Source: an uncultured Azohydromonas sp. (GTDB taxonomy: Bacteria; Pseudomonadota; Gammaproteobacteria; Burkholderiales; Burkholderiaceae_C). Taken from it: a stretch of DNA of 64,000 nt. The translations under genes and the position numbers were made by a program. Of this stretch, positions 24,101-33,287 are shown one piece after another. Position 1 is the stretch's first letter. Each line of letters opens with the position of its first letter. The stretch spans positions 1-64,000 of the forward strand of contig NZ_CALAOH010000019.1 of the NCBI RefSeq assembly GCF_937926365.1, in the 5' to 3' direction. The notes beneath the pieces were generated by a model. The model saw nothing but the letters and a program-made list of their open reading frames with translations. It was not told the origin of the DNA and searched no databases.

Positions 24101-25027
24101 TTAATCGGCGCCGATGAGCACCTTCACGTGTGCGGTGGCGCTGCGCGCCAGGGGGCTGAGCACGTAGCCGCCCTCCAGGCAGGAGACGATGCGGCCCTGG
24201 CAGTGGCGCTGGGCCACGGCCACGAGCTGCTGCGTCACCCATTCGTAGTCGGCCTCGACCAGGGCCAGGTTGCCCATGTCGTCCTCGCGGTGCGCGTCGA
24301 AGCCGGCGGAGATGTAGATGAGCTGGGGCCTGAAGGCGTCCAGCGCCGGAATCCAGTGCTGCGTCACCGCCTCGCGGAACTCCTTGCCGCCCGAGCGCGT
24401 GGGCAGCCCGACGTTGACCATGGTGGTGGTGTGGCCCGTCTCCTCGGGGAAGGGATAGAGGCCGCGCTCGAAGATCGAGCACATCAGCACCCGGTCGTCG
24501 TCCTTGAAGATGTTCTCGCTGCCGTTGCCGTGGTGCACGTCGAAGTCGATCAGCGCCACGCGTTCCAGTCCGCGCACGTCCAGCGCGTGTCGGATGCCCA
24601 CGGCCACGTTGTTGAAGAAGCAGAAGCCCATGGCCGCGTCGTGCTCGGCGTGGTGGCCGGGCGGGCGCACCGCGCAGAAGGCCGAGCTCACCTTGCTGTC
24701 CAGCACCAGGTCGGTCGCGTGCACCGCCGCCCCGGCGGCACGGCGCGCGGCCTGCAGCGTGAACGGGTTCATGTTGGTGTCCGGATCGACGTGGTGGTAG
24801 CCCTCGGCGGGTGCGTTGTCCACGATCCTGCGCACGTGCAGCGCCGAGTGCGCGCGGCACAGCTGCTCGTCGGTGGCCAGCGGTGCGTCATACGGAACCA
24901 TGTAGTCCAGCAGCCCCTTGATGAGCAGCTGGTCCTGGATGGCGCCCAGGCGTTCCGGGCATTCGGGGTGGCCAGGTCCCATTTCGTGGCGAACGCAGTC
25001 GGGGTGGGTGATGTAAGCGGCGAGCAA
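24101..25027 (-). CDS. Histone deacetylase family enzyme
   Basis: 308-residue zinc hydrolase of the class II HDAC/acetoin-utilisation/acetylpolyamine amidohydrolase superfamily. Visible active-site parts are the tandem histidines H125-H126 in RPPGHHAEHD, zinc ligands D163 and H165 in DFDVHHGNGSE, and D244 in SAGFDAHREDD. No ATG fits; TTG 25027 (reading as Met-Leu-Ala-Ala-Tyr) is preceded by AGGAGAC at good spacing and gives the usual N-terminus. It could reverse lysine acetylation made by the PatZ-type enzyme encoded 48 bp downstream, or act on a small acetylated amine. Confidence 0.9.
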   Translation of the reverse strand: MLAAYITHPDCVRHEMGPGHPECPERLGAIQDQLLIKGLLDYMVPYDAPLATDEQLCRAHSALHVRRIVDNAPAEGYHHVDPDTNMNPFTLQAARRAAGAAVHATDLVLDSKVSSAFCAVRPPGHHAEHDAAMGFCFFNNVAVGIRHALDVRGLERVALIDFDVHHGNGSENIFKDDDRVLMCSIFERGLYPFPEETGHTTTMVNVGLPTRSGGKEFREAVTQHWIPALDAFRPQLIYISAGFDAHREDDMGNLALVEADYEWVTQQLVAVAQRHCQGRIVSCLEGGYVLSPLARSATAHVKVLIGAD

Positions 25028-25303
25028 CGAAGTCTCCTGTAAGCCGGCTTTAGGAAGCCGTGATTTGTTGGCGTTAACCCTAGTTTGCGCTTGCAACCTG
25101 TGCACGCACCTGACAAGTCTCAAGCCGCAAAGCGCCTCGGGAAGCGGGTGGAGGGGGTTCACGCCGCGGCATGACCGGGCGGGAACATTCGCCGGAAGCC
25201 GCCATGCGCACGCTGGCCCGCCACGCGTCCCATGCCGCGGGAAGGCGGCTTGCCCCGGGCGCGGATACTGGCTCGCCCTTGAGCTTCCATATACCCCACG
25301 GCC

Positions 25304-25681
25304 GTGACCCTGAAACTCAGCCCCGACGAGGTCGAGCGCCTTGCGCGCGAATATCCCGAGCCTTGCGCCGAATGCGCGCCGCTGGCTTTCCGTGGCTGGG
25401 AGTCCTTTCCCGGCGACAAGAGCGACGCGGCGCTGGAGAAGGTGGGCGCGCTGTGGCTCGCGGGCGAGGAGGACGAGCCCACGCTGGCCGAGCATCACCC
25501 TGGAGGTACGAACTATTGGTCGCCGGATGCGCCCATCGCGCTGGCGTATTTCCCGGCCAACCGCAGCGAGGTCTGGCGCTGCCGGCACTGCGGCCACGGC
25601 TTCCTGCGCTACACGGAGTACGGCGGCTACTACGAGGACCGCCGCATCCGCTCGCTGCAGCCCGGGCTGATCGTGAGGTGA
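25304..25681 (+). CDS. Conserved hypothetical protein with two CxxC pairs
   Basis: 125 residues, started from GTG 25304. The N-terminal helix (LSPDEVERLAREY) leads to CAEC near residue 21 and the stretch LAFRGWESFPG. The C-terminal third has CRHCGHGFLRYTEYGGYYEDRR. The four cysteines could bind zinc as a split ribbon. No known function recognised. It is divergent from the deacetylase gene, with 276 bp between them, and convergent with gdhA. Confidence 0.68.
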   Translation: MTLKLSPDEVERLAREYPEPCAECAPLAFRGWESFPGDKSDAALEKVGALWLAGEEDEPTLAEHHPGGTNYWSPDAPIALAYFPANRSEVWRCRHCGHGFLRYTEYGGYYEDRRIRSLQPGLIVR

Positions 25682-25756
25682 TCCGCCCCGGGCGCACGGC
25701 CGTCCCGAGGATGGACGGCGTGCCATGCCAACTTTTCGTTGGCACTGAAATGAAAA

Positions 25757-25824
25757 CCCGTTCGGGCTTCCGAGCTCGTCGAAGGGCTCAGGGCGAACGG
25801 GTGGGCTTCACGCTCGAAGCGTGA
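25757..25824 (-). terminator. Hairpins 3' of gdhA, including a dispersed Comamonadaceae-type repeat
   Basis: On the minus strand, CCCGTTCG (25801-25794) pairs with CGAACGGG (25764-25757), and the arm is followed by TTTTC, so it can act as a rho-independent terminator for gdhA. The inner sequence (CCCTGAGCCCTTCGACGAGC) is that of a widespread interspersed repeat in this group of bacteria. A second perfect hairpin, TCACGCT-CGA-AGCGTGA, sits at 25808-25824 directly after the gdhA stop codon. Confidence 0.65.
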
Positions 25825-25830
25825 CTGAAG

Positions 25831-27174
25831 TCAGACCACGCCCTGGGCCAGCATGGCGTCGGCGACCTTGACGAAGCCGGCGATGTTGGCGCCGTCCACG
25901 TAGTTCACCGAGCCGTCGGCGCGCGTGCCGTGGCGCACGCAGTTGGCGTGGATGTCCTTCATGATCGAGTGCAGCCGCTCGTCCACTTCGGCCGGCAGCC
26001 ACGCCAGGCGCTGCGAGTTCTGCGTCATCTCCAGGCCCGAGGTGGCCACGCCGCCGGCGTTGCTGGCCTTGCCCGGCGCGTACAGCGTGCGCGCGGCCAG
26101 GAAGACGTCCACCGCCTCCAGCGTCGAGGGCATGTTGGCGCCTTCGGCCACGCACACCACGCCGTTGCTCACCAGCTGCTGCGCATCCTTGGCGTCGAGC
26201 TCGTTCTGCGTGGCACAGGGCAGCGCCACGTCCACCGGCACGTGCCAGGGCCGGCGGCCGGCTTCGAAGTGCAGCCCGTGCTTGGCGGCGAAGGCCGAGA
26301 GGCGGCCGCGCTGCACGTTCTTCCACTCCATCACGCTGGCCAGCTGCTCGGCGCGCAGGCCCTCGTTCACCACCAGCGTGCCTTCGGAGTCGGAGAGCGT
26401 GACGACGCGCGCGCCCAGCTCCAGCGCCTTCTCGGCCGCGAACTGCGCCACGTTGCCCGAGCCGGAGATCGACACCCGCAGGCCGTCGAAGTCGCGGTGC
26501 TGGCGGCGCAGCATTTCCTGGGCGAAGTAGACCGTGCCGTAGCCGGTGGCCTCGGGGCGCATGGCGCTGCCGCCGTAGGCCATGCCCTTGCCGGTGAACA
26601 CGCACGAGGCGTCGTTGCTCAGCCGCTTCATCATCCCGGCCATGTAGCCGACCTCGCGCGCGCCCACGCCGATGTCGCCCGCGGGCACGTCGGTGTCAGG
26701 GCCGATGTGGCGGAACAGCTCGAAGATCAGCGCCTGGCAGAAGCGCATGACCTCGCCGTCGCTCTTGCCCTTGGGGTCGAAGTCCGAGCCGCCCTTGCCG
26801 CCGCCCATGGGCAGCGTGGTCAGCGCGTTCTTGAAGGTCTGCTCGAAGCCCAGGAACTTCAGGATCGACAGGTTCACCGACGGGTGAAAGCGCATGCCGC
26901 CCTTGTACGGGCCGATGGCGTTGCTGTGCTGCACGCGCCAGGCGCGGTTGACCTGCACCTCGCCCTTGTCGTCCACCCACGACACGCGGAACTGGATGGC
27001 GCGGTCGGGTTCGACCAGGCGCTCCAGCAGCGCCTGGCTGGCGTACTGCGGATGCTTCTCGATGAACGGCCACAGGCTCGTCAAGACTTCCTTGACCGCT
27101 TGCAGGAACTCGGGCTGATGGGGATCGCGTGCCTTCACGGCACCCAGGAAGTCGGAAAGAGTCGGAAATTTCAA
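25831..27174 (-). CDS. gdhA: NADP-specific glutamate dehydrogenase
   Basis: Catalyses reductive amination of 2-oxoglutarate to glutamate. From TTG 27174 the product is 447 residues, the length of E. coli GdhA, and it aligns with it throughout by recollection: IQFRVSWVDD, NRAWRVQHSNAIGPYKGGMR, LPMGGGKGGSDFDPKGKS with the catalytic lysines, DVPAGDIGVG, the dinucleotide-binding SGSGNVAQ, and the end VKVADAMLAQGV. TTG 27174 has GGAG six bases upstream; an ATG at 27270 would add 32 residues with no family match, so I prefer TTG. It lies 200 bp after the Old Yellow Enzyme gene and is followed by terminator-like hairpins. Confidence 0.95.
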   Translation of the reverse strand: MKFPTLSDFLGAVKARDPHQPEFLQAVKEVLTSLWPFIEKHPQYASQALLERLVEPDRAIQFRVSWVDDKGEVQVNRAWRVQHSNAIGPYKGGMRFHPSVNLSILKFLGFEQTFKNALTTLPMGGGKGGSDFDPKGKSDGEVMRFCQALIFELFRHIGPDTDVPAGDIGVGAREVGYMAGMMKRLSNDASCVFTGKGMAYGGSAMRPEATGYGTVYFAQEMLRRQHRDFDGLRVSISGSGNVAQFAAEKALELGARVVTLSDSEGTLVVNEGLRAEQLASVMEWKNVQRGRLSAFAAKHGLHFEAGRRPWHVPVDVALPCATQNELDAKDAQQLVSNGVVCVAEGANMPSTLEAVDVFLAARTLYAPGKASNAGGVATSGLEMTQNSQRLAWLPAEVDERLHSIMKDIHANCVRHGTRADGSVNYVDGANIAGFVKVADAMLAQGVV

Positions 27175-27374
27175 CAGCGTCTCCGCGGAGGGGGAACAAA
27201 CAACGCATCCAGTGTGCGCGTTGCTGGTGCGGTCAAGCACCTGGCTGGGGCATTTTAGTGAGCGATACATCACGCTCTTTTCCGGCAGGCACCGTCGAAG
27301 TGCCAAATCCTGGACGGGTCTGCGTCGATGCACTGGCGTAGTGCATTGACGACCGAGGGCTGGGTGCGGGGCGT

Positions 27375-28490
27375 TCAGCGCTGCCCGAAACGGTTGTTCG
27401 TGAACAGGTCCTTGAACTCGTGCGGCTGGCAGCGCCAGTACTGCGGCGGAGCGAAGACCTGGGCGCCCAGCGCCGCCGCGGCGTGCCAGGGCCAGCGCGG
27501 GTCGTAGATCATGGCGCGGGCCAGTGACACGGCGTCGGCCTCGCCCTCGGCGATGATGGCCTGGGCTTGGTGCGGCTCCGTGATCAGGCCCACGGCCAGG
27601 GTCGGCAGTCCCACGTCGGCCTTCACGCGCTGCGCGTAGGGCACCTGGTAGCCGGGGCCGATGCGGATGGCCTGGGCCGGCGACAGCCCGCCGGTGGTGA
27701 CGTGGATCGCCGCGCAGCCGCGCGCCTTGAGCGCCTGCGACAGCGCCACCGTGCCCTCGATGTCCCAGCCGCCCGGCACCCAGTCGGTGGCGGAGATGCG
27801 CGCCCACACCGGCCGCTCGGCCGGGAAGGCCTCGCGCACGGCGTCGAACACCTCCAGCGGCAGCCGCATGCGGTTCTCCAGGCTGCCGCCGTAGGCGTCG
27901 CCGCGTTGGTTGGCCAGGGGCGAGAGGAACTGGTGCAGCAGGTAGCCGTGGGCGAAGTGCAGCTCGATGCCGTCCAGCCCCAGCCGCGCCGCGCGCCGGG
28001 CGGCGGCCACGAAGTCTTCGCGCACCTTGCGAATGCCCTCGGCGTCCAGAGCCTCCGGCGGGTCCTCGTCGGCGCCGTGCGGCACGGGCGAGGGCGCCAC
28101 TGTCTTCCAGCCCAGGGGCTCGCCGGGCCGGATCTGTGCGCCGCCCTCCCAGGGCGCTCGCGAGGAGCCCTTGCGTCCGGCGTGCGCGAGCTGGATCGCG
28201 ATGGGCATGGGCGAGTGCGCCCGCACCGCCTGCAGCACCCGCGCGAGGCCGGCCTCGTTGTCGTCGCTGTAGAGGCCGAGGTCGAAGGGCGAGATGCGCC
28301 CCTCGGGCGACACCGCCGTGGCCTCCAGGATCAGCAGCCCGGCGCCGGAGAGCGCCAGGTTGCCGACGTGGATCAGGTGCCAGTCGCCCGGCGTGCCTTC
28401 CCGGGCGGAGTACTGGCACATCGGCGCGATGACGATGCGGTTGGACAGGCGCATCGCGCCGAGGGACAGGGGCTCGAACAGGGTGCTCAT
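27375..28490 (-). CDS. Old Yellow Enzyme family NADH:flavin oxidoreductase (YqjM/XenA-like)
   Basis: FMN-dependent ene-reductase of 371 residues, a single TIM barrel without the C-terminal FAD/NAD domains of dienoyl-CoA reductases. Family marks are the start SLGAMRLSNRIVIAPMCQYSA, with the active-site Cys region of the YqjM class, the FMN contact IQLAHAGRKGS, the substrate-binding FAHGYLLHQFLSPLAN, GGSLENRMRLPLEV, and the phosphate-binding end LARAMIYDPRWPWHAA. It reduces alpha,beta-unsaturated carbonyls or nitro compounds using NAD(P)H; the natural substrate is unknown. It is upstream of gdhA on the same strand, probably a separate transcript. Confidence 0.92.
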   Translation of the reverse strand: MSTLFEPLSLGAMRLSNRIVIAPMCQYSAREGTPGDWHLIHVGNLALSGAGLLILEATAVSPEGRISPFDLGLYSDDNEAGLARVLQAVRAHSPMPIAIQLAHAGRKGSSRAPWEGGAQIRPGEPLGWKTVAPSPVPHGADEDPPEALDAEGIRKVREDFVAAARRAARLGLDGIELHFAHGYLLHQFLSPLANQRGDAYGGSLENRMRLPLEVFDAVREAFPAERPVWARISATDWVPGGWDIEGTVALSQALKARGCAAIHVTTGGLSPAQAIRIGPGYQVPYAQRVKADVGLPTLAVGLITEPHQAQAIIAEGEADAVSLARAMIYDPRWPWHAAAALGAQVFAPPQYWRCQPHEFKDLFTNNRFGQR

Positions 28491-28687
28491 GGTGGGGATC
28501 CGGCGGGCAGTGGCGGGAAGCGCGGCGGTGCAAGCCTTGAGCCCAGGCTCCTTCGGCAGGACCCGGGACGGTACCGGGCAGCGCCGGGCTGGCCGGTGTT
28601 GCGTGCCTGCCATGGGCCGGCGCTGCGTGGCCGGAGCCCCGGGGCGCCCTCGCGATAATTCCGCCCTCCAAAACATGGGAGTCGGGG

Positions 28688-30337
28688 ATGGAGCTGGCGA
28701 TGCTGTTGGCGGGCTTGATCGCCGGCGCCCTGGGGGCATGGCTGCTGATGCGCTCGCGCCAGCACACCGCGGTGGAACTGGCGCTGGCGCATGCCCGGGC
28801 GGAGGCCCAGGCGCAGCTCACCACGCTCACCGCCCGCGCCGAGCATGCCGAGGGTACGCAGCGCCAGCAGGGCGAGGAGTTGCGGCTGCTGCGCGGCCGC
28901 GCCGAGGCGCTGCAGGGCGTGCTCGACCAGCTCCGCGGTGAAGCCGCGCGACTGCGCGAGCGGGCCGCGCGCGTGGAGCGTCTGGAGTCGGAGCTGCAGG
29001 ACCTGCGCCTGCAGCTCCAGGACGAACAGGACACCCGCCAGCGCCTGGCCGCCGCCGAGGCCGAGCAGGCGCAGCGCGCGCTGCAGCTCGATGCGCAGCT
29101 CCAGGAGAGTAAGGCCGCGCACGAGCGCGCCGACGCCGAGGCGCGCCGCAACGCCGCCGAGGCGCGCGGCCTGGCCGAGCAGCTCGACGCCGAGCGCCGC
29201 GGTGCGGCCGAGAAGCTGGCGCTGCTCACTTCCGCGCGCGAGGCGCTGACGGACCAGTTCAAGGCGCTGGCGGCCGACATCCTGGAAGAGAAATCCAGGC
29301 GCTTCGCCGAGCAGAACCAGGCGAGCCTCGGCCAGCTGCTGGACCCGCTGCGCACGCGGCTGGCGGAGTTCCAGCGCAAGGTGGAGGAGGTCTACGTCAC
29401 CGAGGGCAAGGAGCGGTCGGCGCTGGCGCAGCAGGTGCGCCAGCTCGCGGAGCTGAACCAGGTGCTCAGCGAGGAGGCGAAAAACCTCACTTCCGCCCTC
29501 AAGGGCTCGGCCAAGAGCCAGGGCAACTGGGGCGAGTTGATCCTGGAGCGTGTGCTGGAGGCCGCCGGGCTGCGCAAGGGGCACGAGTACGTGACGCAGG
29601 ACAGCCGGCTCGGCGCCGACGGCCAGCGCCTGCAGCCCGACGTGGTGATCCACCTGCCCGAGGAGCGGCGGCTGGTGGTGGACGCCAAGGTGTCGCTGCT
29701 CGCCTACGAGCGTTACGCCAACGCCGAGGGCGAGGCCGCGCGCTCGGGGGCCTTGCGCCAGCACCTGGACTCGGTGCGCGCGCACCTGCGTGGCCTCTCG
29801 GACAAGCACTACCAGCAGCTCTACGGGCTGCAGTCGCTGGACTTCGTGCTGATGTTCATGCCGGTGGAGCCGGCCTTCATGCTGGCCGTGACGCACGACG
29901 GCGAGCTGTTCATGGACGCGTGGCGGCGCAACGTGCTGCTGGTGAGCCCGTCCACGCTGCTGTTCGTGCTGCGCACGGTGTCGCACCTGTGGCGCCAGGA
30001 GGCGCAGAACCGCAACGCGCAGGAGATCGCGCGGCGCGGCGCCGAGCTCTACGACCGGCTGTGCGGCTTCGCCACGGAGCTCAAGCGCGCGGGCGAGGCG
30101 CTGCGCGCGGCGCAGCGCTGCTTCGACGACGCGGAGAAGAAGCTCGCTTCCGGGCGCGGCAACGTCATCCGCCAGGCCGAGATGCTCAAGGAGCTGGGCA
30201 TCAAGCCCGCGCGGCAATTGCCGCAGCACCTGACGGAACGGGCCGAGGCGGACGAGGCGGCGGGGACGGCGCTGGCGCGCGCGGTGGCGGCGATCGAGGC
30301 AGGAGCGGTGGGGCCGGAGGGCGTCAGCGAAGGATGA
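28688..30337 (+). CDS. rmuC: DNA recombination protein RmuC
   Basis: 549-residue member of the RmuC family, linked in E. coli to limiting recombination at inverted repeats. An N-terminal membrane helix (LAMLLAGLIAGALGAWLLM) is followed by a long coiled coil (about 40-190, Gln/Glu/Arg/Ala-rich) and a nuclease-like core (about 215-480) with GNWGELILERVLEAAGLRKG and the PD-(D/E)xK-type DVVIHLPEERRLVVDAKVSL. The C-terminal Ala/Glu-rich tail is variable. ATG 28688 starts directly at the membrane helix. Divergent from the OYE gene with about 200 bp between them. Confidence 0.93.
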   Translation: MELAMLLAGLIAGALGAWLLMRSRQHTAVELALAHARAEAQAQLTTLTARAEHAEGTQRQQGEELRLLRGRAEALQGVLDQLRGEAARLRERAARVERLESELQDLRLQLQDEQDTRQRLAAAEAEQAQRALQLDAQLQESKAAHERADAEARRNAAEARGLAEQLDAERRGAAEKLALLTSAREALTDQFKALAADILEEKSRRFAEQNQASLGQLLDPLRTRLAEFQRKVEEVYVTEGKERSALAQQVRQLAELNQVLSEEAKNLTSALKGSAKSQGNWGELILERVLEAAGLRKGHEYVTQDSRLGADGQRLQPDVVIHLPEERRLVVDAKVSLLAYERYANAEGEAARSGALRQHLDSVRAHLRGLSDKHYQQLYGLQSLDFVLMFMPVEPAFMLAVTHDGELFMDAWRRNVLLVSPSTLLFVLRTVSHLWRQEAQNRNAQEIARRGAELYDRLCGFATELKRAGEALRAAQRCFDDAEKKLASGRGNVIRQAEMLKELGIKPARQLPQHLTERAEADEAAGTALARAVAAIEAGAVGPEGVSEG

Positions 30338-30594
30338 GGTTGCTGGCTCCCCGCCTGCGCGCAGCGCTGTCCGGGGAACGCGAGGTTCTTGCCGCAGCCA
30401 AGAGCTGACGCGCCGCGTCCTCTGCTCCGTGCCGGGCATGGCCTGGAGCGGCCTGGGTGTCGGCAGCGTGCATGGGAGGTGGCGAGCCGTTTGCCTGCTC
30501 CCGGCTCCGGCGACTCGTTTCGCCTCCAACCCCAAGGGCGAGGGCTGCATCCAATGCCAGTCGTGAAGGTCGGTTTCTCCCGGGTCCTGCGGCC

Positions 30595-31809
30595 GTGTCG
30601 GTAACGCATGCCGCCGGCTCGTCCACGCCCGGCGACGGCGCCCTGGACGCCGACCTGATCCTCGTCGGCGGCGGGCTGGCCAACGGCCTGATCGCCTGGC
30701 GCCTGGCCGCCGAGCGCCCGGCGCTGCGGCTGCTGATGCTGGAGGCCGGGCCCACGCTGGGCGGCAACCACACCTGGTCCTTCCATCCCACGGACCTGAG
30801 CGAGGCGCAGCGCGCCTGGCTCGCGCCGCTGGTGGCGCACCGCTGGTCCGGCCACGAGGTGCGCTTCCCGCAGCGCCGGCGGTGCCTGCAGGGCGGCTAC
30901 GCCAGCCTCACCTCCGAGCGCTTCCACGCGCTGCTGTCCACGCTGCTGGGGCCGCGCGCGCGTACCGGCATGGCGGTGCAGGACATCGCGCCCACGCAGG
31001 TGCGCCTGGCCGACGGCCGCGTGCTGCGGGCGAGGGCGGTGATCGACGGCCGCGGCCTGCGCCGCAGCGCCCACCTGGCGCTGGGCCACCAGAAATTCCT
31101 CGGCCAGGAACTGCGGCTGGAAGCCCCGCACGGCCTGGACACGCCGCTGCTGATGGATGCCACCGTGGACCAGATCGACGGCTACCGCTTCGTCTACGTG
31201 TTGCCCTTCAGCGACTACACGCTGCTGGTGGAGGACACCTACTACGCCGATGCCGGCGAGCTCGACGCCGAGGCGCTGCGCCGGCGCATCGCGCAGTACG
31301 CCGCCGCGCGCGGCTGGCGCGTGCGCCATGTGCTGCGCGAGGAGCAGGGCGTGCTGCCCATCGTGCTCTCCGGCGATGTCGAGGGCTTCTGGCGCGAGGC
31401 CGGCGGCGTGCCGGCCTCGGGCCTGTCGGCCGGGCTGTTCCATCCCACCACGGGCTATTCCCTGCCCGATGCCGTGGCGCTGGCGGAGCTGGTGGCGGCG
31501 CAGCCTGATCTCTCCGCGACCGCGCTGTTCGAGGCCATCCGCCGCCACGCCGTCGAGCGCTGGGAGGCGCGGGGCTTCTTCAGGCTGCTCAACCGGATGC
31601 TGTTCCGATCCGCTCCACCCCACCTGCGCTGGAAGGTCATGCAACGCTTCTACGGACTGCCCGAGGGGCTGATCGCCCGCTTCTACGCCGCGCGGCTGGG
31701 GCCGCTGGACAAGCTGCGCATCGTCTCGGGCAAGCCGCCGGTGCCGCTGGGGGCGGCCGTGCGCGCGGTGCTGGACCGGCCGCCCTCGCACGCGGAGGCC
31801 CCTCGATGA
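30595..31809 (+). CDS. crtY: Lycopene beta-cyclase
   Basis: Converts lycopene to beta-carotene by cyclising both ends; membrane-associated flavoprotein. From GTG 30595 the product has 404 residues. Markers are the dinucleotide-binding LILVGGGLANGLIAWRL, GGNHTWSFH, VIDGRGL, the LPFSDYTLLVEDTYY stretch, and FHPTTGYSLPDAVALAE before the C-terminal helical part (FFRLLNRMLFR). The start is uncertain: the frame is open to 30457, and no good ribosome site precedes GTG 30595, but similarity begins just after it. It overlaps crtI by 4 bp (ATGA), the first junction of a crtY-crtI-crtB operon. The 257-bp gap after rmuC should hold the promoter; I see no clear box. Confidence 0.9.
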   Translation: MSVTHAAGSSTPGDGALDADLILVGGGLANGLIAWRLAAERPALRLLMLEAGPTLGGNHTWSFHPTDLSEAQRAWLAPLVAHRWSGHEVRFPQRRRCLQGGYASLTSERFHALLSTLLGPRARTGMAVQDIAPTQVRLADGRVLRARAVIDGRGLRRSAHLALGHQKFLGQELRLEAPHGLDTPLLMDATVDQIDGYRFVYVLPFSDYTLLVEDTYYADAGELDAEALRRRIAQYAAARGWRVRHVLREEQGVLPIVLSGDVEGFWREAGGVPASGLSAGLFHPTTGYSLPDAVALAELVAAQPDLSATALFEAIRRHAVERWEARGFFRLLNRMLFRSAPPHLRWKVMQRFYGLPEGLIARFYAARLGPLDKLRIVSGKPPVPLGAAVRAVLDRPPSHAEAPR

Positions 31810-33287
31810 GCGCGGAGCGCCGCGCCGTCGTCATCGGTGCCGGCTTCGGCGGCATCGCGCTGGCGATCCGGCTGCAGTCCGCCGGCATCGCCACCACGCT
31901 GGTGGAGGCGCGCGACAAGCCCGGCGGCCGCGCCTACGTGTACGAGGACCAGGGTTTCACTTTCGACGCCGGGCCGACCGTCATCACCGATCCCAGCGCG
32001 CTGGAAGAGCTTTTCGCGCTCAGCGGGCGGCGCTTGAGCGACTACGTGGAGCTGCTGCCCGTCTCGCCGTTCTACCGGCTGTGCTGGGAGGACGGCTCGG
32101 TCTTCGACTACGACAACGACCAGGCGCTGCTGGACCGGCAGATCCGCGCCCGCTGTCCCGAGGACGTGGAGGGCTACCAGCGCTTCCTGCGCTACGCGCG
32201 CGCGGTGTTCGAGGAGGGCTACCTCAAGCTCGGCACGGTGCCGTTCCTCTCCTTTCGCAGCATGGCGGCGGCCGGGCCGCAGCTGGCGCGGCTGCAGGCC
32301 TGGCGCAGCGTGTACGCCATGGTCTCGCGCTTCATCCGCGACGAGCAGCTGCGCCAGGCCTTCTCCTTCCACTCGCTGCTGGTGGGCGGCAATCCCTTCG
32401 CCACCTCCTCCATCTACGCGCTGATCCACGCGCTGGAGCGGCAGTGGGGCGTGTGGTTTGCGCGCGGGGGCACGGGCGCGCTGGTGCGGGCGCTGGTGCG
32501 GCTGTTCCAGGAGCTGGGCGGCACGCTGTGGCTGAACGCGCCGGTGGAGCGCATCGAGCTGCGGGACGGCCGCGCCTGCGGCGTCACGCTGCGCGGGGGC
32601 GAGCGCTTGCCGGCGGACCGCGTGGCCTCCAACGCCGACGTGGTCCACACCTACGAGAGGCTGCTGGGGCACTCGGCGCGCGGCGCGGCGCAGGCGAGGG
32701 CGCTCAAGGCCAAGCGCTTCAGCATGTCGCTGCTGGTGATCCATTTCGGGCTGCGCCGGCAGCACCCGCACCTGCGCCACCACATGGTGTGTTTCGGGCC
32801 GCGCTACCGGGCGCTGATCGACCAGATCTTCGCCGGCCCGCTGCCGCAGGATTTTTCGCTCTACCTGCACTCGCCCTGCGTGACCGACCCCTCGCTGGCG
32901 CCGCCGGGCTGCGGCAGCCACTACGTGCTGGCGCCGGTGCCGCACCTGGGCCACGCGCCGGTGGACTGGAGCGTGGAGGGGCCACGCCTGCGCGACCGCA
33001 TCCTGGAGTACCTGGAGGCGCGGCACATCCCGTCACTGCGCGCGGACCTCGTGACTTGCAGACTGTTCACGCCGGCCGACTTCCGCGACGAGCTCGGCGC
33101 CCATCTCGGCTCGGCCTTCTCGCTGGAGCCGGTGTTGACCCAAAGCGCGTGGTTCCGGCCGCACAACCGCGACGCCGTCATTCCCAACCTCTACATCGCC
33201 GGGGCGGGTACGCATCCCGGCGCGGGGGTGCCGGGTGTCGTGGGATCGGCCAAGGCCACCGCGCGGCTGATGCTGGAGGACTTGTGA
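31806..33287 (+). CDS. crtI: Phytoene desaturase (lycopene-forming type)
   Basis: FAD-dependent desaturase of 493 residues that introduces double bonds into phytoene to give lycopene. It shows the N-terminal FAD motif VVIGAGFGGIALAIRLQ, KPGGRAYVYEDQGFTFDAGP, the central GGNPFATSSIYALIHALE and FARGGTGALVRALV, and the carotenoid-desaturase signature near the end, NLYIAGAGTHPGAGVPGV. Full length and intact. It overlaps crtY by 4 bp and crtB by 1 bp (TGATG), so the three are translationally coupled. Confidence 0.95.
   Translation: MSAERRAVVIGAGFGGIALAIRLQSAGIATTLVEARDKPGGRAYVYEDQGFTFDAGPTVITDPSALEELFALSGRRLSDYVELLPVSPFYRLCWEDGSVFDYDNDQALLDRQIRARCPEDVEGYQRFLRYARAVFEEGYLKLGTVPFLSFRSMAAAGPQLARLQAWRSVYAMVSRFIRDEQLRQAFSFHSLLVGGNPFATSSIYALIHALERQWGVWFARGGTGALVRALVRLFQELGGTLWLNAPVERIELRDGRACGVTLRGGERLPADRVASNADVVHTYERLLGHSARGAAQARALKAKRFSMSLLVIHFGLRRQHPHLRHHMVCFGPRYRALIDQIFAGPLPQDFSLYLHSPCVTDPSLAPPGCGSHYVLAPVPHLGHAPVDWSVEGPRLRDRILEYLEARHIPSLRADLVTCRLFTPADFRDELGAHLGSAFSLEPVLTQSAWFRPHNRDAVIPNLYIAGAGTHPGAGVPGVVGSAKATARLMLEDL

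Noticed and set aside
27175..27270. Longer gdhA from ATG 27270
   Set aside because: It adds 32 residues with two Cys and no match to glutamate dehydrogenases; TTG 27174 has a ribosome site and gives the standard length.
32081..33286. Possible N-terminal extension of crtB through the whole of crtI
   Set aside because: Phytoene synthase similarity starts just after ATG 33287, which overlaps the crtI stop; the upstream translation has no family resemblance.
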